A DNA stretch of 43,490 nucleotides, taken from positions 1-43,490 of the forward strand of contig SVTQ01000020.1 in the NCBI GenBank assembly GCA_015063695.1, written 5' to 3'. The notes under the pieces were generated by a model. It was not told the DNA's origin. It was given only the letters and a program-made list of their open reading frames with translations, and made no database searches. Positions 23,265 through 31,275 of the stretch are shown here, in pieces. How positions within the stretch are numbered: the first letter of the stretch is position 1; each line of letters starts with the position of its first letter. Source of the stretch: Oscillospiraceae bacterium (GTDB taxonomy: Bacteria > Bacillota > Clostridia > Oscillospirales > CAG-272). The translations under genes and the position numbers were made by a program.

Positions 23265-24188
23265 ATGGAAATGAAAAAGAAAATTCCCGTAATTCTTGAT
23301 ACTGACATTGCGGGCGATATTGACGATACCTGGGCGCTTGGATTTCTTCTTCGCTGTCCCGAATTTGACGTAAAGCTTGTTGTAACGGCTCTTGAAAACA
23401 AGGAAAAGCCCCTTGAAAGAGCTAAGATAACTGCAAAGCAGATAGACGAGAGCGGCTACAAGGGTATTGCCGTCGGCGCAGGTCTTCCTGCTGTTGACTA
23501 CCTTGACGACCTTGGCGGTTGGGGCAAGGACTACGACGTTTCAAAGTACCCCGGTGAGTTTTACGAGGACGGCGTTCAGGCTATGATAGACACAATTATG
23601 GCATCCGAGGAAGAAGTTCTTCTTATGTGCATGGCTCCTCTCACAAATATTGCCGAAGCTCTCAGACGCGAGCCCCGTATTGCGGAAAAGGCAAGAGTTG
23701 TCTCCGTTATGGGCTCCATTTACAGCGGTCACAACCTTGACAAGATAGAAAAGCAGTCCGACTACAACGTAAGAGCTGACATTCCTGCCGCAAGAAAAAT
23801 GCTTGAAGCTCCCTGGGACATCACCATCGTTCCCCTTGACGTTACAGCGTGCATCGTTCTCGGCGACGACAACTATCAGAAGATCCTCGCTCACAGAGAG
23901 AGCGATCCCGTTATAAAGTCCATCCTCTCCTGCTTTGACACGTGGATGGAGGTTCACAACTGCACCTACTACAAGACACATTCAACTTGTCTTTACGACA
24001 CCGCCGCAGTTTATATCGGTGCAACAGGTGACTACAACGTGATCATGGAAGACCATAAGCTTGTTATCGACGACGGCGGCTATACCAACGACGACGAAAA
24101 CGGCAAGCTTGTACACTGCGCGGTCTACTGGAAGTACAAGGATATGTTCTACAAATTCATGACAGACCGTCTTTGCAGCGGAAACTAA
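23265..24188 (+). CDS. Nucleoside hydrolase (inosine/uridine-preferring family)
   Basis: 307 residues, the usual length. The N-terminal Ca-binding cluster is DTDIAGDIDD (residues 12-21), a variant of the classic DxDPGxDD with two inserted residues. MCMAPLTNIAEAL matches the family's ..GPLTNLA.AL block, and the C-terminal conserved Asp sits in CLYDTAAV, where the classic His of HD is Tyr. It should split the N-glycosidic bond of ribonucleosides or a related nucleoside in the cytosol; specificity may differ from IU-NH given the Tyr. GGAG lies before the ATG. It is monocistronic, with a consensus promoter and strong terminator. An alternative Met three residues in is possible. Confidence 0.92.
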   Translation: MEMKKKIPVILDTDIAGDIDDTWALGFLLRCPEFDVKLVVTALENKEKPLERAKITAKQIDESGYKGIAVGAGLPAVDYLDDLGGWGKDYDVSKYPGEFYEDGVQAMIDTIMASEEEVLLMCMAPLTNIAEALRREPRIAEKARVVSVMGSIYSGHNLDKIEKQSDYNVRADIPAARKMLEAPWDITIVPLDVTACIVLGDDNYQKILAHRESDPVIKSILSCFDTWMEVHNCTYYKTHSTCLYDTAAVYIGATGDYNVIMEDHKLVIDDGGYTNDDENGKLVHCAVYWKYKDMFYKFMTDRLCSGN

Positions 24189-24250
24189 AAGGGAATAAAT
24201 CGCATTACCGCTTCAATCGGGGCGTCGAAGGCACCGCCCCCTAACGGAAG

Positions 24251-24286
24251 AAAAAGGACAGAGAATTCAAATCTCTGTCCTTTTTC
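24251..24286. terminator. Bidirectional terminator between convergent genes
   Basis: AAAAAGGACAGAGA / TCTCTGTCCTTTTT stem, T-runs on both strands. It lies between the nucleoside hydrolase and the minus-strand phosphatase. A GC hairpin GGGGCG/CGCCCC (24219-24240) precedes it. Confidence 0.92.
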
Positions 24287-24291
24287 TAAGC

Positions 24292-25077
24292 TCACAGTTT
24301 TTTATAACTTTCAAGTATGATGCTCAGATTTTCTTCATTGTTTGCCACCACAAGACCGGGCTCGCCGTAGGAGTACTCTCTCCCCGAAAGATGGGAGAAA
24401 ACACATCCCGCTTCTTTTGAAACAAGAAGCCCCGGGGCAATATCCCATATCTTATGGTAATAGGTTATATATGCCACGGCGTGGCTTTTTGCCATCATGG
24501 AAAAATCAACGCACGCAGCTCCAAGGTGACGTGTTTTAAGAAAGCTATTCTGCAGAGCCTTTACAAGCTCAAACTGAGTATCAAAGGGGATATCCATCCC
24601 TTCATAATAGTCGCTGATAAGGAGAATTCCGTCGGCGGCTTTTTGCGTTTTATCCACCGTCAGCCGTTTTCCGTTGAGATAGGCTCCCCTTCCCTTTTCG
24701 GCAGTTATCAGTTCCTCACTGACAGGGAAATATATCACAGCGCTCACGCACTCCTCACCGTCAAAAGCCGCAAGCTGTATTCCGTACATATCAAGGCCCT
24801 TGGCATAATTGCAGGTACCGTCAATGGGATCAATTACAACGGCCACGCCCTCTGCCCGAGCATCGGGATTATATTCCTCGCTGACGATATTTATATCGGG
24901 AAAATGCTCCCTCAGCTCTTTTATTATAAAGCTTTCGGTCTGCAGATCGTTTTCGGTAAGCAGGTCATTTGCCGTTTTGTGGCTGTTTACAACAACGCTC
25001 TGACTGAGCAAAAGCTCCCCTGCTTTTCGCACGGCATGCACCATTGCCTCCGTAAGGTCACCTATATGTTTTTTCAT
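24292..25077 (-). CDS. Inositol monophosphatase-family phosphatase
   Basis: 261 residues with the Li-sensitive Mg-dependent phosphatase signatures: SEE at residues 66-68 (metal Glu), DPIDGTCNYAKG at 83-94 (motif A, Asp83, Asp86, Thr88) and KIWDIAPG at 209-216 (motif B, Asp212). The family includes inositol-1-phosphatase, fructose-1,6-bisphosphatase and 3'-phosphoadenosine phosphatases; which applies is not decidable here. The start is ATG 25077 with AAGGAAA seven bases upstream. It begins only 17 bases after the TIR-NTPase stop, with no terminator or promoter between, so the two genes form an operon. Confidence 0.92.
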   Translation of the reverse strand: MKKHIGDLTEAMVHAVRKAGELLLSQSVVVNSHKTANDLLTENDLQTESFIIKELREHFPDINIVSEEYNPDARAEGVAVVIDPIDGTCNYAKGLDMYGIQLAAFDGEECVSAVIYFPVSEELITAEKGRGAYLNGKRLTVDKTQKAADGILLISDYYEGMDIPFDTQFELVKALQNSFLKTRHLGAACVDFSMMAKSHAVAYITYYHKIWDIAPGLLVSKEAGCVFSHLSGREYSYGEPGLVVANNEENLSIILESYKKL

Positions 25078-25094
25078 AAAACTTTCCTTCTGTA

Positions 25095-27929
25095 TCATTT
25101 CGCGCGGAGCACTCCGTCGATGTAGTCGACCCATGCGTCAATATATTCGTTGTCCTCGCTGTCAATGACCGCGCGCTTTGCGAGAGCATCGGAGAAATAT
25201 TTCACAAGAAGATCGCACTCCGCTTTTTCAAGATAAGAGTCTATCATATCGTAAATATCGGAGCCGCTCTTTGCTTGGCGAAGTCCCTCCTGCATAAGTG
25301 CCTCGTCGTCTTTATGACAGAGGAAAATATCAAGAGCGGTGAGGAAATGGACCTGACCCTTATCGTACTTTGAGGAAGCAACCTCAGTGATAAGGTTTTT
25401 CAGCTCTTCAAGCACGCTCTCGCCCTTCATAATTCTGAGAAACAAAGAGGTATACTTGAAGCGGACGTAGTATCTGTCAACCATATTTCCGTTGTCGCGG
25501 TAGATCTCCTCGGCAAGGAGCAGCTTTTCCTCTGCCGCCTCGTATTCGCCCTGCCATATATATCCGTAGGCAAACACGCGGTAGTCCTCGGCAAGAAAAA
25601 GTCTGTTTGATGTCTTCTTATCACCGTCGGGCATATCCTCTATTCTTCGGGAAAGAACCTTCACCGCACGGCGGCAGCTCTTATTGCTCTCGTCAAAACG
25701 GAGGGTGCTGAGGAATATCTTACCCTTTATAAGATGGGCGAGAGATATCTCAAACTCAGCGTCACTGTTTGCGCTGTCCGCTTCGTCAAGGGCAAGCTCT
25801 GCATATTCAATTGTCTTTTCGAAGCTTTCGAGAGCATCGTCAAACTCAACGAGCTTTCTTTCGGAAAGACCCTTTACGTTATAGAGCTCAGAAAGAAGGG
25901 AGCTTGTGAGAGACAATTCTTCCGTCTTTGAAATAAGCATATTCGCCTTTTTTATCGCCTTTGCGAAGTCCTCTACTATATAGTAGTAGAACACCTTTCC
26001 CGTCTCACCCTCAAGTCCCCAGTCGCGGGTATCCTTTTGAAGGGCAGTTGAAAGACCGACAGCTTTGAGCCTGAAGAACATTCCCGAGTTATAGAGAAGT
26101 CTTCTGTTCTCGGAGAATATCTTTATGAAGGTCTCACCGCTCAGAAGAGCTATACAGCCGTTCTTATCGTTTGCATAAAGCGCTTCAAGCTTTTCAAGAT
26201 AATATTCAAGACCCGAGTCGAATTCAAAATAGTCGATGATACGTGTAATCAGTGCGTGGTCGTCAAGTATCTCTGCAAGACGGTCGTATCTGCCGAGCTC
26301 AATAAGGACCGAGCCGAAATATCTGAGTACAAATTTATTATTATGCCATTTTCCTGCGGAATATACGTTTTCTATGTAGCCGAGAAGTCTTTTATAGCCG
26401 TTCTTTCGGCTTATATAAAAGACCTGTCCCACGTCGTCAGTGGTAAGCCAGTCAATAAGTGACTTATGGAGAGGCTCAATATGGTTATCCTTAATGGGAA
26501 AAAGGCCGTTAATCCTTGCAAGGGTATTCTTCAGCCTGTACTCGTCCCACTCCAGAAAATCTTCAAGGAAATCAACGTCAGTGGGCTCCTGCACTATACA
26601 GAGAAACTCAAGGAGCGGCTTTACGCTGTCATAGTCAAGGGCATCCTCGTTTGGTTTATCGAAAATACGGGAGAAGCAATCATTGAAAAAGCCGTATATA
26701 CCGATGGGAAAGAAATTGATATCGTCAAGCCCTAAATTCTGATCCTTTATCTGCTTTACTATCTCCGTTGCGTAAAGAAATGAGCCCTCTGATTTTGTAA
26801 GAAGAAGCTCTATTTTATCATCGGGCGCATCGGGGAAACGGGAGCGGTAGAATTCTCTGAGGTCGTCCTCGGTCTTTTCTTCCGAGAGGGTATAGGTGTG
26901 CGCTATGGGAAGAAGTGTGCGGCGGATAACGGGCTCGTTACGGCTTGTGAGGAAAAATTTCAGCCATGAGGGGAAATTGTCGCAGTTTGTGCGAAGAATA
27001 TTGCATATCTCGTTACTGCCTCTCCAAGAGCACTCGTCAAGGGCATCGATTATTACCATTACGGGACGGTCACATTCTATCTGCGCAAGAGGCTCGGTGA
27101 TGATATATTCAAAAATTCGTGCGGCGCTCTTTTCAAACAGGGTGTCGAGCTCCATGAGACCGAGAAGTCTCTCCTTGTACTCGGGAAGAATTTCGGAAAG
27201 CTGATATGCCACGGAGGAGATTATCACCTTGGGATTTACTCTGTCGGAATTGTTGAATTTACAGAAATGAGCCGCTCCCACGTTTTCGGGATAACGCCAT
27301 GTGAGCATTGAGGAAAACGCAGTCTTTCCGGTCCCGGGACGGGCGCTGAGCCAGAACACGTTTTTATGTCCCTCAAGGAACTTTTCAACCTCCGCAAAAA
27401 CATCACGTCTTCCGCAGAAGTTGGAGTAATAACGGTAGGTGAAATCCTTTGAGGAAACTGGTTTAAGAGCCGAGCGGAGTCTGAGCTCAGAATCGGAAAA
27501 CCCGAGGGTGGTCTTACCCGAAAGGATCTCCACAAGCTCAAGAAGGAAATTCTTATATACGCTCTCAACGAGAGTTCCGTCGGGAGCTATTGAGGGAATA
27601 AGGGAGAGGCGCTGGTGCTTATTGATGCTTAAGGGAAGGATGGAGTCGTCAAGCTTTACGGGAATTATTTCCGCGTTGTTCTCACCTGCGCGGCAAAGCT
27701 CGTTAAGGCAATATCCCTCGTGAGATACGCTCCTTGCGGACACCATGAACAGAAAATATTTTGACGCAAGGATATGCTCGTCGATTATCTTCTCCCAATC
27801 GCCGAGCTTAAGATAGTCAACGTCAACAAAAACGCTGAAGCCAAAGCCGCGAAGATCCTGTGCCAGACGCTTTACCGCTTCGTCATATATTCCGTGACCG
27901 TAGCTTATAAAAATATTCTTCTTGTTCAT
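25095..27929 (-). CDS. TIR-STAND NTPase with C-terminal helical repeats (NLR-like, candidate phage defence)
   Basis: 944 residues in three parts. TIR domain 1-135: IFISYGH start, FVDVDYLKLGDW, ASKYFLFMVSARSV, then YCLNEL, whose Glu77 sits at the catalytic NADase position. STAND/NACHT-type NTPase about 165-500: Walker A ARPGTGKT at 196-203, Walker B VMVIIDALDE at 290-299, sensor FLTSRNEP with Arg330, then a winged-helix-like region with PLHKSLIDWL. The helical, TPR-like part, about 520-944, contains ALESFEKTIEYAELALDEAD. Related bacterial TIR-STAND proteins sense phage components, oligomerise and destroy NAD; that function is inferred here. ATG 27929 has AAGGAAAAGGGA upstream. It is the first gene of an operon with the phosphatase. 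Confidence 0.9.
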   Translation of the reverse strand: MNKKNIFISYGHGIYDEAVKRLAQDLRGFGFSVFVDVDYLKLGDWEKIIDEHILASKYFLFMVSARSVSHEGYCLNELCRAGENNAEIIPVKLDDSILPLSINKHQRLSLIPSIAPDGTLVESVYKNFLLELVEILSGKTTLGFSDSELRLRSALKPVSSKDFTYRYYSNFCGRRDVFAEVEKFLEGHKNVFWLSARPGTGKTAFSSMLTWRYPENVGAAHFCKFNNSDRVNPKVIISSVAYQLSEILPEYKERLLGLMELDTLFEKSAARIFEYIITEPLAQIECDRPVMVIIDALDECSWRGSNEICNILRTNCDNFPSWLKFFLTSRNEPVIRRTLLPIAHTYTLSEEKTEDDLREFYRSRFPDAPDDKIELLLTKSEGSFLYATEIVKQIKDQNLGLDDINFFPIGIYGFFNDCFSRIFDKPNEDALDYDSVKPLLEFLCIVQEPTDVDFLEDFLEWDEYRLKNTLARINGLFPIKDNHIEPLHKSLIDWLTTDDVGQVFYISRKNGYKRLLGYIENVYSAGKWHNNKFVLRYFGSVLIELGRYDRLAEILDDHALITRIIDYFEFDSGLEYYLEKLEALYANDKNGCIALLSGETFIKIFSENRRLLYNSGMFFRLKAVGLSTALQKDTRDWGLEGETGKVFYYYIVEDFAKAIKKANMLISKTEELSLTSSLLSELYNVKGLSERKLVEFDDALESFEKTIEYAELALDEADSANSDAEFEISLAHLIKGKIFLSTLRFDESNKSCRRAVKVLSRRIEDMPDGDKKTSNRLFLAEDYRVFAYGYIWQGEYEAAEEKLLLAEEIYRDNGNMVDRYYVRFKYTSLFLRIMKGESVLEELKNLITEVASSKYDKGQVHFLTALDIFLCHKDDEALMQEGLRQAKSGSDIYDMIDSYLEKAECDLLVKYFSDALAKRAVIDSEDNEYIDAWVDYIDGVLRAK

Positions 27930-27965
27930 TCCCTTTTCCTTCGCCCTTTTATATTATATAAGAAT

Positions 27966-27994
27966 ATTTTACGACAAAAAAAGACTCTTGTCAA
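27966..27994 (-). promoter_or_regulatory. Promoter of the TIR-STAND operon
   Basis: Minus strand: TTGACA (27994-27989), 17-base spacer, TAAAAT (27971-27966). The -35 regions of this and the divergent promoter form a 9-bp inverted repeat, CTTGTCAAT/ATTGACAAG. Confidence 0.78.
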
Positions 27995-28014
27995 TCAATC
28001 CTTTCTTTTATTCA

Positions 28015-28043
28015 TTGACAAGGACGGATTATTTTGGTAAAAT
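28015..28043 (+). promoter_or_regulatory. Promoter of the GNAT/chromate-transporter operon
   Basis: TTGACA (28015-28020), 17-base spacer, TAAAAT (28038-28043), divergent from the TIR-STAND promoter. Confidence 0.75.
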
Positions 28044-28075
28044 CCTTATATTAGTTAAAAACAGGAAGTACAGTA

Positions 28076-28561
28076 ATGAACGATATAAAAATACGCTTCG
28101 CCGACAGCACTGATGCGGCCACGGTACTCTATTTTATAAAAGAGCTTGCCGAATACGAAGAAATGGCCGACCTTGTTGTGGCAACGGAAGAGGATATAAA
28201 GAACAACTTTTTCGGAGAAAATATAGGCGGCGTGCTCATTCTTTCGGAAAACGGCCGCGACGTTGGCTTTGCAATTTATTTCTACTCCTTCTCTACCTTC
28301 CTCGGAAAGCGAGGAATACATCTTGAAGACCTATTTGTCCTTCCCGAATACAGAGGACGGGGATACGGCAAGGCTCTTCTCGAAAGACTTGCCGAAATAT
28401 GCGTAAAGGAAGACCTTGGCAGACTTGAATGGAACTGCCTCGACTGGAACACTCCTTCCATTAAGTTTTACCGTTCCCTCGGCGCAGAAATGCTCGACGA
28501 ATGGCTGAACTTCCGTCTTTCGGGCGAAGCCCTTAAGGAACTGGGAACAAAAGAAAACTGA
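28076..28561 (+). CDS. GNAT-family N-acetyltransferase (SSAT/thialysine-type)
   Basis: 161 residues. The acetyl-CoA loop is visible as LFVLPEYRGRGYGKALL (about residues 86-102, R-G-x-G pattern). The spermidine/spermine and thialysine acetyltransferase subgroup is suggested by YSFSTFLGKRGIHLEDLFV, EWNCLDWNTPSIKFY and SLGAEMLDEW. It should acetylate a small amine or diamine in the cytosol; the substrate is inferred from the subgroup. AGGAAG lies before the ATG. The two chromate-transporter subunits follow after 16 bases, so all three are probably co-transcribed. Confidence 0.9.
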   Translation: MNDIKIRFADSTDAATVLYFIKELAEYEEMADLVVATEEDIKNNFFGENIGGVLILSENGRDVGFAIYFYSFSTFLGKRGIHLEDLFVLPEYRGRGYGKALLERLAEICVKEDLGRLEWNCLDWNTPSIKFYRSLGAEMLDEWLNFRLSGEALKELGTKEN

Positions 28562-28577
28562 AAAGCGAGGTTAAAGC

Positions 28578-29135
28578 ATGAACAGATTTCAAAAAGCACT
28601 TTCCCTTTTTGTCACCTTTTTTAAAATAGGTGCATTCACCTTCGGCGGAGGCTATGCCATGATCCCCCTTATTCAAAAAGAGATAGTAGAGAATAAAAAG
28701 TGGATAACAGACGACGATATTCTTGAGATAATCGCCATCGCGGAATCAACCCCCGGCCCCATCGCCATAAACTCCGCCACCTTTGTCGGTTACAGAGTTT
28801 GCGGTGTTCTCGGAAGCGCATTTGCCACCTTCGGAGTAGTTCTTCCCTCTTTCGTTATTATTCTGCTTATCTCCCATATTCTCCGTCAGTTTCAGGAAAT
28901 ACAGGCCGTGCAGTATGCCTTCAACGGCATCCGCGCAGGAGTTCTTGCTCTTCTTATCAAGGCGCTCTACACCATGTATAAAAAAGCGCCTAAGGGACTT
29001 TGGGCATACATTGTTATGGCAGGTGCATTTGCAGTTACCGCTTTCACAAACGTAAACGTCCTTTTCGTTATCATCGGCTGTGCCTTCTTCGGACTCATAA
29101 CTTCCTTTATCACCAAAAGGAGGGCTTCCAAATGA
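28578..29135 (+). CDS. Chromate transporter, short-chain subunit 1
   Basis: 185 residues, half the length of full ChrA, as in short-chain CHR pairs. The N-terminal motif FFKIGAFTFGGGYAMIPLI and the ESTPGPIAINSATFVGY motif are both intact, with five or six hydrophobic helices. Together with the next gene it should form a heteromeric membrane transporter. CHR proteins export chromate or related oxyanions, but many gut homologues have unknown substrates. Its last codons overlap the next gene's start (ATGA). Confidence 0.92.
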   Translation: MNRFQKALSLFVTFFKIGAFTFGGGYAMIPLIQKEIVENKKWITDDDILEIIAIAESTPGPIAINSATFVGYRVCGVLGSAFATFGVVLPSFVIILLISHILRQFQEIQAVQYAFNGIRAGVLALLIKALYTMYKKAPKGLWAYIVMAGAFAVTAFTNVNVLFVIIGCAFFGLITSFITKRRASK

Positions 29136-29713
29136 TATTTCTCGAGCTGTTCTGGACCTTCTTTAAAATAGGAGCCTTCACCTTCGGCGGAGGCTACGCC
29201 ATGCTTCCTCTTATTCAGGATGCAGTCCTTGAAAAAGGCTGGATGGAGCTTTCTTCCATAGTTAACTTTATCGCCGTCAGCGAAAGCACTCCCGGCCCCT
29301 TCGCCATCAACATGGCAACTTATATCGGCTCTGAAATGGGCGGTGTCTACGGCGTTTTCGGAAGCATTTTCGGCTCTGCATGCGCCACTCTCGGCGTTGT
29401 TGCGCCTTCCTTTATAATCATTCTCATCGTTGCAAAATGCTTTGACAAATTCAAGGAAAGCAAGGTCGTAAAGGGCTGTATGTCAGGTCTTAAGCCTGCA
29501 GTTGTCGGACTTATCGGCTCGGCGATAATCTCCGTTCTTATGACCGTTTTCTTCCCGTCCGGAGTTACAGTTTCCGTTTTTAAAGACCTTTCTTTCTATA
29601 CTTCTCTTGCCATCTTCGGAATATCCGTGGTCATGGCATTTAAAAAGGTTCATCCCATAATCATAATATGCCTCTCTGCCGCCTGCGGCATCGCGGTGGG
29701 TTACTTACTGTAA
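29132..29713 (+). CDS. Chromate transporter, short-chain subunit 2
   Basis: 193 residues, homologous to the preceding gene (FFKIGAFTFGGGYAMLPLI, ESTPGPFAINMATYIG), consistent with gene duplication and a heterodimer. The start is ATG 29132, overlapping the upstream TGA by three bases, with AAAAGGAGGG as ribosome site; an open upstream extension in this frame merely overlaps subunit 1. The C-terminal half has four more hydrophobic segments. A hairpin and terminator follow. Confidence 0.92.
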   Translation: MIFLELFWTFFKIGAFTFGGGYAMLPLIQDAVLEKGWMELSSIVNFIAVSESTPGPFAINMATYIGSEMGGVYGVFGSIFGSACATLGVVAPSFIIILIVAKCFDKFKESKVVKGCMSGLKPAVVGLIGSAIISVLMTVFFPSGVTVSVFKDLSFYTSLAIFGISVVMAFKKVHPIIIICLSAACGIAVGYLL

Positions 29714-29718
29714 AGTTC

Positions 29719-29747
29719 AAGGGGGCTTTTCGAGAAAAGCCCCCCTT
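29719..29747. repeat. REP-like hairpin, second copy of the 21244 type
   Basis: AAGGGGGCTTTTC-GA-GAAAAGCCCCCCTT directly after the transporter stop, followed by TATACCCCCAAAAGCTTTCAAAC. Placement after a stop codon, the G-run/C-run arms and the CCCC...TTTCAAA tail match the element at 21244-21275. Confidence 0.6.
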
Positions 29748-29773
29748 ATACCCCCAAAAGCTTTCAAACTAAA

Positions 29774-29818
29774 AACAGCGGTTCTTATTGCAAAGTTGCA
29801 ATCAATCGCTGTTTTTTA
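29774..29818 (+). terminator. Terminator of the GNAT/chromate operon
   Basis: AACAGCG/CGCTGTT outer stem with inner ATTGCAA/TTGCAAT, followed by TTTTTTATTTG. Confidence 0.85.
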
Positions 29819-29854
29819 TTTGTTTAAAAACTTGACACAAAAACGCAAAAACAC

Positions 29855-29883
29855 TTGTCAAAAACACAAATCTGTGTTAAGAT
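29855..29883 (+). promoter_or_regulatory. Promoter with operator-like dyad upstream of the Cys-repeat protein
   Basis: TTGTCA (29855-29860), 17-base spacer, TAAGAT (29878-29883). The spacer contains a perfect dyad AACACA-AATC-TGTGTT (29863-29878), well placed for a repressor. A second TTGACA (29832) lies upstream without a matching -10. Confidence 0.6.
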
Positions 29884-29942
29884 TAATTTAGAGTAAACTC
29901 TGATTAAAATCAAATATTTTACAGTAAAAACAGGAGGCGAAA

Positions 29943-31154
29943 ATGAAAAAAATCTTAGAAACTATACAAAATCATCCCAAGAAAAAACTAATTATTTCAC
30001 TTTCAATTGGTTCACTTTCCGTTCTCGTTGCCCTGTCTCTTCTGTTAGTTTACTATTTTACCAAACCGTGCGAACACTTTCTTGACGGAGGAACAATAAC
30101 CAAAGAACCCACGTGCACCGAAGCCGGCTCAAAAGTATTTCTCTGCCAGCTTTGCGAATATGCAGAATATACTGAAATTCCGCTAATCGAACACAACTTC
30201 AAATCTGAAATTGTTCTGGATGCCACATGTAAAGATGAAGGTGAAAAAAAGTTTACGTGCACCGTGTGCGCTTTTGGAAAAACGGAGCCTCTCCCAATAA
30301 TTGATGAACACGACTTCAAATCTGAAATTGTTCTGGATGCCACATGCCAGAGCGAAGGCGAAGAAAAACTGACATGCACGGTCTGTTCTATTGAGAAGAC
30401 CAAATCTATTCCTTTAAAAGAAGAGCATACTTTTGAGTTTAGAATTATAAACGAATCCACTTGTACACAAAAAGGGCTTAAAGAACAAGAATGCACCGTA
30501 TGTGGAATAAAAGGAATAAGGGAAGAGATTGAACTGAAAAATCACGCCTATACCGAAACTATAATCACACATGCAAGCTGCACTACTTCCGGTCAAAAAG
30601 AGTTTACCTGTACATGTGGTAATTCATATACCGAAACTATTCCTGTAAAAGAACATCAATGGATAGAAGCAACCTGCACCACTCCAAGCACATGCTCCGT
30701 CTGCAATGCGGTTAACGGAACGGAACTTGGACATGATATTATTTCTGTCAATAAAAAACCCGGAACTTATTCGAGCAACGAAAGACTTTGCAGAAGATGC
30801 AAAAAATATATTTCAGGGTTAAGTATATCTTATGATCAGTCCTTCCCGATAGAAATCAGCAATTCAAAAGCCAAGGCAATCATCAACGATGTCAGCTACA
30901 CGACCTCTCGAATGATCAACGGAGAAACCGCGGTTGATATTACGGTTACTTTGACACAAACGTGGCATGCAGACGGCGATTCTGCTTGCGATTATCTGAT
31001 CTTCCAATATGGAGTCTATAACCAAAATGGACTTAAATGTACAGGTACGACCATAAACGCACGCAAAGCTTCAAAAGTAGGAGACACGGTAATTGCCTAC
31101 GCAACTTTTGTTGTGTACGATGGAGAATATACAATCAAATTTCTAAACTCCTAA
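29943..31154 (+). CDS. Membrane-anchored surface protein with Cys-pair repeats
   Basis: 403 residues. A basic N-terminus and one hydrophobic segment (about 17-40) act as signal anchor. Residues 43-250 are about five copies of a roughly 39-residue repeat of form H.F...I...ATC...GEK..TC.VC.....IP, common in Firmicutes surface proteins and probably binding metal or forming disulphides. Residues 270-403 form a beta-rich domain with ITVTLTQTWHADGD and VYDGEYTIKFLN. Repeats 2 and 3 share 34 identical bases at 30196 and 30313, period 117, so they arose recently. GGAGG lies before the ATG. A similar Cys-rich segment ends the 39993-43190 protein. Function unknown; adhesion or envelope scaffold is a guess. 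Confidence 0.82.
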   Translation: MKKILETIQNHPKKKLIISLSIGSLSVLVALSLLLVYYFTKPCEHFLDGGTITKEPTCTEAGSKVFLCQLCEYAEYTEIPLIEHNFKSEIVLDATCKDEGEKKFTCTVCAFGKTEPLPIIDEHDFKSEIVLDATCQSEGEEKLTCTVCSIEKTKSIPLKEEHTFEFRIINESTCTQKGLKEQECTVCGIKGIREEIELKNHAYTETIITHASCTTSGQKEFTCTCGNSYTETIPVKEHQWIEATCTTPSTCSVCNAVNGTELGHDIISVNKKPGTYSSNERLCRRCKKYISGLSISYDQSFPIEISNSKAKAIINDVSYTTSRMINGETAVDITVTLTQTWHADGDSACDYLIFQYGVYNQNGLKCTGTTINARKASKVGDTVIAYATFVVYDGEYTIKFLNS

Positions 31155-31240
31155 ATATTACAGGTAATTAAAATACAATGCGAAGGCTTAACTCCGCAAA
31201 ACATACTTTATAAATTCATACAAGAAACCCAAACGTAAAC

Positions 31241-31275
31241 AACAGAAGGATGAGGCAAAACCTCATCCTTCTGTT
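31241..31275 (-). terminator. Terminator hairpin containing the stop codon of the DUF218 gene
   Basis: AACAGAAGGATGAGG / CCTCATCCTTCTGTT, a 15-bp perfect stem with a 5-base loop. On the minus strand it holds the TGA of the upstream gene in its first arm and is followed by a T/G-rich stretch. No T-run on the plus strand. Confidence 0.7.

Noticed and set aside
24454..25125. 223-codon plus-strand open frame
   Set aside because: Antisense shadow of the inositol-monophosphatase gene, whose motifs are all on the minus strand.
23184..27994. Nucleoside hydrolase, phosphatase and TIR protein as one NAD-metabolite cassette
   Set aside because: The nucleoside hydrolase is convergent, has its own consensus promoter and is separated by a strong bidirectional terminator. 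Only the phosphatase is linked to the TIR gene.
28578..29713. Frameshifted full-length chromate transporter
   Set aside because: Both halves are complete homologous short-chain units with their own start and ribosome site; such pairs are the normal form in Firmicutes.
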